A stretch of DNA of 30,037 bases from contig JASFUX010000011.1 of NCBI GenBank assembly GCA_050050115.1, positions 1 to 30,037 on the forward strand, read 5' to 3'. This DNA is from JASFUX01 sp050050115 (GTDB taxonomy: Bacteria > Pseudomonadota > Alphaproteobacteria > Caulobacterales > Maricaulaceae). A model generated the notes under the pieces. That model saw nothing but the letters and a program-made list of their open reading frames with translations, was not told where the DNA came from and did not search any database. Below are positions 16,849 through 23,849 of this stretch, one piece after another; the stretch's first letter is position 1; every line of letters begins with the position of its first letter. Position numbers and translations under genes: made by a program.

Positions 16849-17733
16849 ATGCTCTACGACGTCAGTCTCCGGATCGTTCACCGCTACGACCGCCCCGCCG
16901 TCAGCGGCCGGCATGTTCTGCGCCTGGTTCCAGCAAGTTTGGTCGACGAACAGCAGGGGATCGCCGCCTCTCTCGACATCGATCCTCTGCCGCAGGAGCG
17001 GGGCGAGCGCTTCGACTTCTTCGGGGCGAAGGTTGTCGACATCGCGTTCGACGCGCCGCACGACGAAATCGAGTTCACGTTGCGCGCGCGCGTGCGCCGG
17101 CAGTCCGACGCGCCCGGCCTTGATCTTTCTCCGCCCGCAACCGAGCTCTGGCGAGAGCTGCAGGCGCAGACTGTTCTGCACGCCGATTCACCGCACCACT
17201 TCGCAAGCGAATCGATTCGCGCGCCGCTCGCAGAGGCGGTCACCGACTTTGCGCATGCCGCCGTTGCGCCGGGGATGACCACGCTGCAGGCGGTCGAGGC
17301 CGTCGGCCACGCCGTTCACGCAGCGATGACCTACGACGTCGAAGCGACCACGGTGGAGACGCCGATGGAGCAGGCCTTCGCCAATCGCCACGGCGTCTGC
17401 CAGGACCTCAGTCACGTAATGATCTCGGGACTGCGCGGGATCGGCGTGCCGGCGGGCTACGTCAGCGGCTATCTGCGCACCTTGCCGCCGCCCGGCCAGC
17501 CCAAGCTGCAGGGTGCGGACGCGATGCACGCTTGGGTGCGCGCCTGGTGCGGGGTCGAGACCGGTTGGGTCGACTACGACCCGACTAACGCCGTGTTCGT
17601 CCACGACGACCATATCGTCGTCGCCCGCGGCCGGGACTACGCCGACGTCGCGCCGGTCAAGGGCGTGCTCAAGACCGCCGGCGCGCAATCGAGCGAGCAC
17701 GCGGTCGACGTGATCACCGTAGACGAGGACTGA
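16849..17733 (+). CDS. Transglutaminase-like cysteine peptidase family protein
   Basis: 294-residue cytoplasmic protein of the bacterial transglutaminase-like family. The N-terminal domain reads YDVSLRIVHRYDRPAVSGRHVLRLVP, and the catalytic domain carries the triad Cys in NRHGVCQDLSH, His in DAMHAWV and Asp in WVDYDPTN. The start is ATG 16849, preceded by GAGAAGG; the frame is open back to 16789, but that extension lies inside the ATP-grasp gene. As third gene of the cassette it probably hydrolyses or transfers the amide bonds made by the ATP-grasp protein, by analogy with other ligase-peptidase pairs. Cassettes of this kind often also carry a proteasome-like Anbu peptidase; none is present in the window. 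Confidence 0.92.
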   Translation: MLYDVSLRIVHRYDRPAVSGRHVLRLVPASLVDEQQGIAASLDIDPLPQERGERFDFFGAKVVDIAFDAPHDEIEFTLRARVRRQSDAPGLDLSPPATELWRELQAQTVLHADSPHHFASESIRAPLAEAVTDFAHAAVAPGMTTLQAVEAVGHAVHAAMTYDVEATTVETPMEQAFANRHGVCQDLSHVMISGLRGIGVPAGYVSGYLRTLPPPGQPKLQGADAMHAWVRAWCGVETGWVDYDPTNAVFVHDDHIVVARGRDYADVAPVKGVLKTAGAQSSEHAVDVITVDED

Positions 17734-17931
17734 CGCGGTCGGTTCTTGCGCGCAGTCCCGGGACACCGGGGGAGGCGTGGCGTTTCGGCGTCGTTCCCGC
17801 AAAAAATGCCCAAATCGTGCTTCGCATAGGCATCCTGTTGCGTCGAAGTGTTGCGCTGCAGCAGAAATAGTGTCTCCCTTGTGCGGTGCGGCATGATCGC
17901 CGCCAGCTGGCTGGGGACGTCCGAGCGCGAC
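17734..17931. other. Intergenic region before nasT
   Basis: This 198-base gap contains a small CCCGG/CCGGG stem near 17757-17770 without a T-tract, then an A-rich run (GCAAAAAATGCCCAAA, 17799-17814) and GCAGCAGAAATAGTG near 17857-17872 that could be part of a nasT promoter. No AACGGC hexaloop hairpin is present, so the nasTS genes themselves do not seem to be under ANTAR control from this gap. Confidence 0.35.
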
Positions 17932-18543
17932 ATGCGCGTACTCATTCTCGATCCGGACGAAGCGCGCGCCGCCTTGGTTGCGGAGGGTCTGGAGCTGTTC
18001 AGCCAAGGGGCGGGCGCCCTCGGCGCACGCGAGACGATCGAGACGCTTCGGATGACGGAGCTGGACTTGAAGTCGCTCGCCGACTTCGCGCCGGACGCGA
18101 TCGTCATTGCGTGTGAAAGCCCGGATCGAGACACGCTCGAGGCGCTGCGCGGCGCCAATGCGGGCGCCGATCGGCCGATCGTGATGTTCGTCGATCGCTC
18201 CGAGCCCGGCGCGGCGGCCGAGGCGCTCGAAGCGGGCGTCGCGGCTTACATCGTCGACGGCCTTTCGCCTCAGCGAATCGGACCGGTGCTCGAAGTGGCC
18301 AAGAGCCGCTTTGCATTGATGCAACGCTTGCGCGCCGATCTCGACAAAGCCAAGGCCGATCTCGCCGCGCGCAAGACGATCGAGCGGGCGAAGGGGGCGA
18401 TCATGAAACACCAGAACGTCTCCGAACCGGAGGCTTACGCGGTTCTGAGAAAGCTGGCGATGAACTCCGGCCGGCCGATCTCGGTCGTCGCCGAGGACGT
18501 GCTCGCGGTGGTCGGTCTCCTGAAGACGGAGCGCTCGTCATGA
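17932..18543 (+). CDS. nasT: NasT: ANTAR-domain antiterminator for nitrate assimilation
   Basis: Cytoplasmic RNA-binding antiterminator of 203 residues. Residues 1-120 are a receiver-like domain (MRVLILDPDEARAAL, ESPDRDTLEAL), and residues about 140-200 are the ANTAR domain (ARKTIERAKGAIMKHQNVSEPEAY, NSGRPISVVAEDVL). The receiver is degenerate: the phospho-acceptor position (VIACESP) has Ala where Asp is expected, and the usual conserved Lys near the end is Asp (YIVDGL). Control by protein contact with NasS, as known for this family, rather than phosphorylation, fits. I prefer ATG 17932 for the clean N-terminus; ATG 17893 is possible. The stop overlaps nasS by ATGA. Its target is very probably the triple hexaloop leader at 19844-19987. 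Confidence 0.92.
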   Translation: MRVLILDPDEARAALVAEGLELFSQGAGALGARETIETLRMTELDLKSLADFAPDAIVIACESPDRDTLEALRGANAGADRPIVMFVDRSEPGAAAEALEAGVAAYIVDGLSPQRIGPVLEVAKSRFALMQRLRADLDKAKADLAARKTIERAKGAIMKHQNVSEPEAYAVLRKLAMNSGRPISVVAEDVLAVVGLLKTERSS

Positions 18544-19691
18544 GCGGGCCGCGCATCCGCATCGGGTTTCATCCGCTTAACGACTGCGCGCTGCTTGCGG
18601 TCGCCGAAGAGACCGGCGCTTTCGTCGCAGAAGGGCTCGAAGTCACGCTGTCGCGCGAGCCCTCGTGGTCGAACGTCCGCGACAAGCTCGCCTACGGCCT
18701 TCTCGAAGCGGCGCAGATGCTCGCGCCGATGACGCTGGCGAGCACGCTGGGCCTTGGGGCCGGGGGCGGGCGTCTGATCGCTCCGATGGCGCTTGGTCTA
18801 AACGGAAATTCCGTTGTTTTATCAACAAGTTTGTTCGAGGCGATCGGCGGCGAAACGAGCCCGTCAGGCGCAGCGACAGCGTTGGCCGAGCTGATCCGCG
18901 CGCGCCGCGCGGGCGGGGACGAGCCGCTCGTCCTCGCCGCGCCCTTCACCTATTCGGCCCAAGCTTACGCTTTGAAAGACTGGTTTGCGTCGGCCGGGCT
19001 CGATCCGCTGCGCGAACTCAATCTCGTCATCGCGCCGCCCTCGCGTCTCGCTGACATGCTGGCGGACGGCGTGATCGACGGATTCTGCGCTGGCGCGCCG
19101 TGGGGCCAGGCGGCCGAAGTCAGCGGCGCGGGACGGATCGTCTTCTCGGACCCCGATTACTGGGGCTTGAAGCCTGAGAAAGTACTAGGCGTTTCGCCGC
19201 GATGGGCGGCCGAAGAGCCGGACGCGCTGCGCGCCTTGATGCGCGCACTCTTGAAAGCGGCGGCGTGGACGGACGATCCGGCGAATCGGTCAGACCTCTA
19301 TGCCGTGCTGTCCGATCCGCGCTATGTCGGCGCGCCGGCGGAGACGATTCGCGCGGCGTTTGAGGGGCCGCATGCCGCCGGGCATGTCTTCGCGCGCGCC
19401 GCGGCGACGTTTCCCTGGCTCAGCCACGCAGAATGGTTCGCCGCGCAGATGATCCGCTGGGGCCAGGCGCCGGAAACAACCGACGTCAAATCGCTCGCCC
19501 GCGCGGTCTATCGCCCTGACCTCTGGCGGACGGCCGCCAAGGACGTCGGGCTCTCCGCGCCGATGCGGGATTCTAAGATCGAAGGCCGTCATGATCGCGT
19601 ATGGACGCTGGCCGCCGAGCCGGCGCCGATCGAGATGCCGCCTGATGTATTCTTCCATGGTCGGCAATTCGAGCCGGCTGCGGGAGATTGA
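18540..19691 (+). CDS. nasS: NasS: cytoplasmic nitrate-sensing partner of NasT
   Basis: 383-residue relative of the nitrate-binding protein NrtA/CmpA without any signal peptide (starts SGPRIRIGFHPLNDCALL), which marks it as the sensor NasS rather than a transporter subunit. In characterised NasS-NasT pairs, NasS binds NasT without nitrate and lets it go when nitrate binds. Shared landmarks with the NrtA protein in this window are QMLAPMTLAST/HMLAGQPLAAT, LNGN, WFAAQMIRWGQ/WYLSQMRRWGQ and ARAVYRPDL/ARSVYRPDL. It overlaps nasT by four bases (ATGA), so the two are translationally coupled. The gene order nasT then nasS is the same as in the Paracoccus nitrate cluster. Confidence 0.9.
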   Translation: MSGPRIRIGFHPLNDCALLAVAEETGAFVAEGLEVTLSREPSWSNVRDKLAYGLLEAAQMLAPMTLASTLGLGAGGGRLIAPMALGLNGNSVVLSTSLFEAIGGETSPSGAATALAELIRARRAGGDEPLVLAAPFTYSAQAYALKDWFASAGLDPLRELNLVIAPPSRLADMLADGVIDGFCAGAPWGQAAEVSGAGRIVFSDPDYWGLKPEKVLGVSPRWAAEEPDALRALMRALLKAAAWTDDPANRSDLYAVLSDPRYVGAPAETIRAAFEGPHAAGHVFARAAATFPWLSHAEWFAAQMIRWGQAPETTDVKSLARAVYRPDLWRTAAKDVGLSAPMRDSKIEGRHDRVWTLAAEPAPIEMPPDVFFHGRQFEPAAGD

Positions 19692-19843
19692 GCCGGCGGG
19701 CTGAATTTCAAAGCAACGGCCAGTTGACACGCCCGCCGTTACATGGCCAATTGATGCTGCAACGCAGCAAGTCGAGCAAGGACGTTCGCGCTGCGAGGCC
19801 TCGGCGGCAAAGATTGACCGCTAAGCCAGTTGCAAGGGTTTTC

Positions 19844-19868
19844 GTCTCGGCCAACGGCGGCCCGAGAC
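19844..19868 (+). promoter_or_regulatory. ANTAR hexaloop hairpin 1
   Basis: Left arm GTCTCGGCC (19844-19852), hexaloop AACGGC (19853-19858), right arm GGCCCGAGAC (19859-19868). Nine base pairs form with one bulged C. The loop has A at position 1 and G at position 4, the two bases required in known ANTAR targets, and is closed by a C-G pair. Confidence 0.85.
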
Positions 19869-19873
19869 TTCGT

Positions 19874-19906
19874 TCGACGGCGGGTCAACGGCGATCCGAG
19901 CGTCGA
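19874..19906 (+). promoter_or_regulatory. ANTAR hexaloop hairpin 2
   Basis: An outer stem TCGACG/CGTCGA (19874-19879 with 19901-19906) and an inner stem GGGTC/GATCC (19882-19886 with 19893-19897, one G-U pair) present the hexaloop AACGGC at 19887-19892. The loop sequence is identical to hairpins 1 and 3. An internal loop of 2 and 3 bases separates the stems. Confidence 0.83.
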
Positions 19907-19914
19907 GTTTCCAC

Positions 19915-19928
19915 GGACAACGGCGTCC
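19915..19928 (+). promoter_or_regulatory. ANTAR hexaloop hairpin 3, antiterminator overlapping the terminator arm
   Basis: GGAC (19915-19918) and GTCC (19925-19928) enclose the hexaloop AACGGC (19919-19924). It starts 8 bases after hairpin 2. Its 3' half uses bases 19923-19928, which are also needed for the base of the terminator stem, so the two structures exclude each other. This is how the second hairpin works in known ANTAR leaders. Confidence 0.87.
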
Positions 19929-19987
19929 CACCCGTAATGCGCGACGTGAACGTCACGGCGCGAGCACGGGCCGGGGCGCTTTTTTTT
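19923..19987 (+). terminator. Regulated intrinsic terminator in the nitrate operon leader
   Basis: A long hairpin: GCGTCCC (19923-19929) pairs with GGGGCGC (19973-19979, one G-U), then CCCGT/ACGGG (19931-19935 with 19966-19970), GCGC/GCGC (19939-19942 with 19958-19961) and CGTGA/TCACG (19945-19949 with 19953-19957). Eight T's follow directly (19980-19987). If hairpin 3 holds the lower left arm, the remaining stem no longer reaches the T-tract and should not terminate. Confidence 0.85.
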
Positions 19988-20020
19988 CGACCGCTTCACA
20001 GCGGTCAGGGGATGAGGGAC

Positions 20021-21253
20021 ATGCGCGAAGTTTTTGGAGTGAACGCCGTTTGGCTTGTTGGCGTCGCCGCAGCGACCGCTGCGGTGGAGGCGCCGGCCGC
20101 GGCGCAAGAGGAGTCCGAAGGCATTGTCGGTGCGATCGCGGGGGGATCGCCGATCTTGGACCTGCGCCTTCGCTACGCCGGAATCGACCAGGTCGGCTTT
20201 GCGGAGGACGCCTCGGCGCTGACGTTGCGAACCAAAGCCGGCTGGCAAACTGCGCCCTTCCGCGGCTTTACCGGGCTCATCGAGTTCGAGGATGTCCGCG
20301 CGATCGTCGAGGACTACAATTCGACGCAGAACGGCAAAGGGACGTTTCCGGTTGAAGCCGACCCGGAGGTGACCGAGCTTAACCGCGCGCAAATCGCCTG
20401 GACGAACGGCGATGGTTTGTCGGCGACGGGCGGCCGTCAGCGGATCATCTTCGACAACGCCCGTTTCGTCGGCAATGTCGGCTGGCGGCAGGACGAGCAG
20501 ACGTTCGACGCGGTGCGCGGCGGCTACTCCGCCGGGAACTTCTCGGCGAGCTACGCCTACGTCTGGGGCGTCGAGCGGATCTTCGCCGAGGCGGCGGATT
20601 TTGAATCCGACAGCCATCTTCTGAACGCGTCCTACACCGTGTCCGACGCCGTGAAGCTCGGCGGCTTCGCTTATGCGCTCGACTTCGAAGAGGCGCCGGG
20701 ACTATCGACAGCAACCTACGGCGCGTCGATCTCGGGCGCAGTTCCGGTCGCTGATTTCAACCTCAACTACAGCGCGACACTCGCGACCCAGAGCGACTAC
20801 GGCGACAACCCGGCCGACATCGACCTCGGCTACGGCGCTGCCAATCTCTCGGTCGCTCACGGCCCGTTCAGCCTCGGCGGCGGCTACGAAGTGCTCGAGG
20901 GCGACGGCGCGAACGGTTTTGCGACGCCGCTCGCCACGCTGCACGCCTTCCAGGGCTGGGCCGACGTGTTCCTCAACACGCCCGCGAGCGGGATCGAGGA
21001 CACCAGCGTCACCGCGCGCTTCGCGCCCGACTGGAGCGGCGGAGCGGTGTCGAACCCGGCGCTGCTCGTCATCTGGCACGACTTCTCGGCTGAACAAGGC
21101 GGCGGCGATCTCGGCTCGGAGATCGACGTTCAGTTGACGGCGCGGTTCACGCCGAATGTCACCGGCGTCGTCAAGTTTGCCGACTACGACGGCCCCACGT
21201 TTGGCCCCGCTGACCGCACCAAGGTGTGGGTCGGCCTCCAATTCACCCTTTAA
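20021..21253 (+). CDS. Outer-membrane porin-like beta-barrel of the nitrate operon
   Basis: A 410-residue exported beta-barrel protein, first gene of the operon. A signal peptide (MREVFGVNAVWLVGVAAATAAVEAPAAAQEES) is followed by alternating amphipathic strands rich in Tyr, Trp and Phe, with short turns (LDLRLRYAGIDQ, RQRIIFDNARFVGN, SASYAYVWGVERIF, LNASYTVSDAVKLGGFAYALDF), ending VWVGLQFTL. It resembles the alginate-export/porin group of barrels; there is no TonB box or plug. Start: ATG 20021 has AGGGG at 20007-20011 with 9-base spacing, better than ATG 20012. Its place right behind the NasT-controlled leader and 24 bases before nrtA suggests passage of nitrate or nitrite through the outer membrane. 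The function is inferred from context. Confidence 0.85.
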   Translation: MREVFGVNAVWLVGVAAATAAVEAPAAAQEESEGIVGAIAGGSPILDLRLRYAGIDQVGFAEDASALTLRTKAGWQTAPFRGFTGLIEFEDVRAIVEDYNSTQNGKGTFPVEADPEVTELNRAQIAWTNGDGLSATGGRQRIIFDNARFVGNVGWRQDEQTFDAVRGGYSAGNFSASYAYVWGVERIFAEAADFESDSHLLNASYTVSDAVKLGGFAYALDFEEAPGLSTATYGASISGAVPVADFNLNYSATLATQSDYGDNPADIDLGYGAANLSVAHGPFSLGGGYEVLEGDGANGFATPLATLHAFQGWADVFLNTPASGIEDTSVTARFAPDWSGGAVSNPALLVIWHDFSAEQGGGDLGSEIDVQLTARFTPNVTGVVKFADYDGPTFGPADRTKVWVGLQFTL

Positions 21254-21263
21254 GCCGCGGCGA

Positions 21264-21270
21264 AAGGAGA
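21264..21270 (+). promoter_or_regulatory. Strong ribosome-binding site for nrtA
   Basis: AAGGAGA is placed 7 bases before ATG 21278. It is close to ideal and the best in the operon, which fits the high demand for a periplasmic binding protein. Confidence 0.85.
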
Positions 21271-21277
21271 TCTCCCC

Positions 21278-22705
21278 ATGTCCAACGCCGGAAAGAAAAA
21301 TCCGCTCTCGAACCTCTCGCGTCGCGCCGCTCTCAAGATGGGCGGGGCGTCCCTCGCGGCCGCTTCGGCCGCGGGCCTCGGCACGCGCGCAAGCGGTCAG
21401 ACGATCCTCATTCCTGAGAAGGACGAGCTGACCTTCGGCTTCATCAAGCTCACCGACATGGCGCCCCTGGCGATCGCGCGGGAGCTTGGGTTCTTCGAAG
21501 ACGAGGGGCTCTACGTCACGCTCGAGGCCCAAGCGAACTGGAAGGTGCTGCTCGACGGCGTCATCTCCGGCGTGCTCGACGGCGCGCACATGCTCGCCGG
21601 CCAGCCGCTGGCGGCGACGATCGGCTTCGGCACCGAAGCGCACATCATCACGCCGTTCTCGATGGACCTGAACGGCAACGGCATCACCGTCTCGAACGCG
21701 ATCTGGGAAGAGATGCGTCCGCACGTGCCGAGCCGCGCGGACGGTCTGCCCGTGCACCCGATCAGCGCGAGCGCCTTAAAGCCGGTCGTCGACGCCTACC
21801 GGTCGCGCGGCGAGCCGTTCAACATGGGCATGGTCTTTCCGGTGTCCACGCACAATTACGAGCTGCGATACTGGCTCGCTGCGGGCGGCATTCATCCCGG
21901 CTTCTATTCGCCCGAGGACGTCACCGGGCAGACGATGGCCGAGGCGCTCCTCTCGGTGACGCCGCCGCCGCAGATGCCCGCGACGCTCGAGGCGGGCACA
22001 ATCCTTGGCTACTGCGTCGGCGAGCCGTGGAACCAGCAGGCTGTGTTCCGCGGCATCGGCGTGCCGGTGATCACCGACTACGAGATCTGGAAGAACAATC
22101 CCGAGAAGGTGTTCGGCATTACCGCCGCGTTCGCCGAGGAGAACCCGATCACCACGCTGGCGCTGACCAAGGCGCTGATCCGCGCGGCGATGTGGCTCGA
22201 CGAGAACGACAACGCCAACCGGCAGGAGGCGGTCGAAATTCTGTCGCGGCCCGAATACGTGGGCGCGGACGCCGAGGTGATCGCAAACTCGATGACGGGC
22301 ACGTTCGAGTATGAGCCGGGCGACAAGCGCGACGTGCCGGATTTCAACGTTTTCTTCCGGTATTATGCAACGTACCCGTATTATTCGGACGCGGTCTGGT
22401 ATCTCTCGCAGATGCGCCGCTGGGGGCAGATCGAAGAAACCAAGACCGACGCCTGGTACGACGAAACCGCGCGCAGCGTCTATCGCCCCGACCTCTACCT
22501 CGAAGCCGCCCGCGCTCTCGTCGAGGACGGCCTGGCGAGCGAGGAAGACTTCCCCTGGGAGACCGACGGCTATCGCGAGCCGACTTCCGAGTTCCTCGAC
22601 GCGGTGACCTACGACGGCCGCACGCCCAACGCCTACCTCGAAAGCCTCGAGATCGGTCTGAAGGACGGCGAGCAGGTCGTCGGCGGCGAGGTGGTGTCGT
22701 CGTGA
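21278..22705 (+). CDS. nrtA: NrtA: nitrate/nitrite ABC transporter substrate-binding protein
   Basis: Periplasmic solute-binding protein of the NrtA/CmpA family, 475 residues. A twin-arginine signal (LSRRAALKMGGASLAAASAAGLG) indicates Tat export. Family marks are LTFGFIKLTDMAPLAIARELGFFEDEGLYVTLE in the first lobe, GAHMLAGQPLAATIGFG, MDLNGNGITVSN, GYCVGEPWNQQA, and WYLSQMRRWGQI near the end. It delivers nitrate or nitrite to the NrtB permease. It is paralogous to NasS in the same window; only this copy has a signal peptide. It sits in the operon between the porin and nrtB. Nitrate is favoured over bicarbonate or cyanate because of the nasTS, nirBD and nasA neighbours. Confidence 0.95.
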   Translation: MSNAGKKNPLSNLSRRAALKMGGASLAAASAAGLGTRASGQTILIPEKDELTFGFIKLTDMAPLAIARELGFFEDEGLYVTLEAQANWKVLLDGVISGVLDGAHMLAGQPLAATIGFGTEAHIITPFSMDLNGNGITVSNAIWEEMRPHVPSRADGLPVHPISASALKPVVDAYRSRGEPFNMGMVFPVSTHNYELRYWLAAGGIHPGFYSPEDVTGQTMAEALLSVTPPPQMPATLEAGTILGYCVGEPWNQQAVFRGIGVPVITDYEIWKNNPEKVFGITAAFAEENPITTLALTKALIRAAMWLDENDNANRQEAVEILSRPEYVGADAEVIANSMTGTFEYEPGDKRDVPDFNVFFRYYATYPYYSDAVWYLSQMRRWGQIEETKTDAWYDETARSVYRPDLYLEAARALVEDGLASEEDFPWETDGYREPTSEFLDAVTYDGRTPNAYLESLEIGLKDGEQVVGGEVVSS

Positions 22706-22751
22706 CGCTCGCCGCATCCCTCAAAAGCAGTCCGATGACGGAGACCTTTAC

Positions 22752-23840
22752 ATGACCATGAGTCTCGACACCGGAACCTACAAGCCGGCCAAGCCGTCGC
22801 GCTTCAACGCCGAGCGCCTGCAGCGCTGGAGCCGCGGAGCTGGCAAGTTCACCGAGACGATCGGTCTCGGCTGGCTCGCGCCGTTCTTCTTCATCGGCGC
22901 GGGCGAGCCCGCCAGCGACGAGCTGAAGAAGCTTTGGGAGCGGCTGGTCGTGCCGATCATCGCTCTGGTGCTGTTCATGGCGGCTTGGGGCTGGGCGGCG
23001 CCGAACATCAACACCAGCCTCGGCGCGGTGCCGGGGCCGGCGCAGGTCGCCGAGCAGGCCGGCGCGCTGTGGGAGGCGCACGTCAACGAACGCGAACGCG
23101 CCGACGCCTTCTACGAGCGTCAGCGCGTCCGCAACGCAGCGATCCTTGAACAAGACCCGACCGCCGAAGTGCGCATCCGTCAGTACACAGGCGCGCCAAC
23201 TTACATCGATCAGATCTTCACCAGTCTGAAGACCGTGTTCGCGGGGTTCCTGTTGGCGTCGGTGGTCGCCGTGCCGATCGGCGTCGCTTGCGGTTTGTCA
23301 CGCACGGTGCAGGCGGCGCTCAATCCGATCATTCAGATCCTGAAGCCGGTCTCGCCGCTGGCGTGGTTGCCGATCGTGACCATGGTCGTCAGCGCGCTTT
23401 ACGTCAGCGACGACCCGTTGGTGCCGAAGGCCTTCATCAACTCGGCGATCACGGTGACGCTCTGTTCGTTGTGGCCGACCTTGATCAACACGGCCGTCGG
23501 GGTCGCCTCGATCGACAAAGATCTTCTGAACGTCGGCCGCGTTCTGCGGCTGTCGACCTGGACGAAGATCCGCCGCCTCGTGCTGCCGTCATCGCTGCCT
23601 TATATCTTTACCGGCCTGCGGCTTTCGCTCGGCGTCGGCTGGATGGTGCTGATCGCGGCGGAGATGCTCGCGCAGAACCCCGGCCTCGGAAAGTTCGTCT
23701 GGGACGAGTTCCAGAACGGCTCGTCCGCTTCGCTCGCGCGCATCATGGTCGCTGTGCTGACGATCGGTTTCATCGGCTTCCTGCTCGATCGGCTGATGTA
23801 CGCGCTCCAAGCCGCCTTTGCACCGCAGACGGATCGGTAG
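22752..23840 (+). CDS. nrtB: NrtB: nitrate ABC transporter permease
   Basis: Inner-membrane permease of the NrtB/TauC type, 362 residues. A hydrophobic segment near residues 65-85 (VVPIIALVLFMAAWGWAAP) is followed by a hydrophilic stretch of about 75 residues (ALWEAHVNERERADAFY), probably periplasmic. The core transmembrane region begins at about residue 155 (IDQIFTSLKTVFAGFLLASVVAVPIGVACG). The ATPase-contact EAA loop is visible as ASIDKDLLNVGRVLRLS followed by LPSSLPYIFTGLRLSLG. GGAGA precedes ATG 22752 at good spacing; ATG 22758 is an alternative. The gene lies 9 bases before the ATPase gene. Confidence 0.94.
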   Translation: MTMSLDTGTYKPAKPSRFNAERLQRWSRGAGKFTETIGLGWLAPFFFIGAGEPASDELKKLWERLVVPIIALVLFMAAWGWAAPNINTSLGAVPGPAQVAEQAGALWEAHVNERERADAFYERQRVRNAAILEQDPTAEVRIRQYTGAPTYIDQIFTSLKTVFAGFLLASVVAVPIGVACGLSRTVQAALNPIIQILKPVSPLAWLPIVTMVVSALYVSDDPLVPKAFINSAITVTLCSLWPTLINTAVGVASIDKDLLNVGRVLRLSTWTKIRRLVLPSSLPYIFTGLRLSLGVGWMVLIAAEMLAQNPGLGKFVWDEFQNGSSASLARIMVAVLTIGFIGFLLDRLMYALQAAFAPQTDR

Positions 23841-23849
23841 GGGGCAGAC

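Larger units (their letters stand above)
19692..20020 (+). promoter_or_regulatory. Untranslated leader of the nitrate operon with NasT-type antitermination signals
   Basis: The 329-base gap between nasS and the porin carries no gene. From 19844 on it is a chain of RNA structures: three hexaloop hairpins and a terminator, described separately. The promoter should lie between 19692 and about 19840; TTGACA (19724-19729) and TTGACC (19814-19819) are possible -35 boxes, but neither has a good -10 partner. An 8-bp inverted repeat (CGGCGGGC at 19694-19701, CGCCCGCC-type arm at 19731-19738) lies just after the nasS stop without a T-tract. Confidence 0.8.

Noticed and set aside
10977..17733. Expected Anbu proteasome-like peptidase gene in the cassette
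   Set aside because: No frame in or next to the cassette looks like a proteasome beta subunit; the nearby N-terminal-nucleophile enzymes belong to the GGT and isoaspartyl peptidase families.
17757..17770. Short CCCGG/CCGGG hairpin after the second transglutaminase gene
   Set aside because: A 5-bp stem without a following T-tract is expected by chance in such GC-rich DNA and is not a supported terminator.
19694..19738. A fourth AACGGC (19715-19720) inside an 8-bp inverted repeat after nasS
   Set aside because: The bases next to this copy cannot pair (C opposite C, then A/G mismatches), so it is not presented as a closed hexaloop. The inverted repeat has a 29-base loop and no T-tract, so I do not call it an ANTAR hairpin or a terminator.
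19744..19760. Sigma-54-like promoter, TGGCCA followed by TGCTGC
   Set aside because: The GG and GC elements are nine bases apart instead of ten and the -12 box is poor. Sigma-54 control of nitrate genes is common, but this site does not support it.
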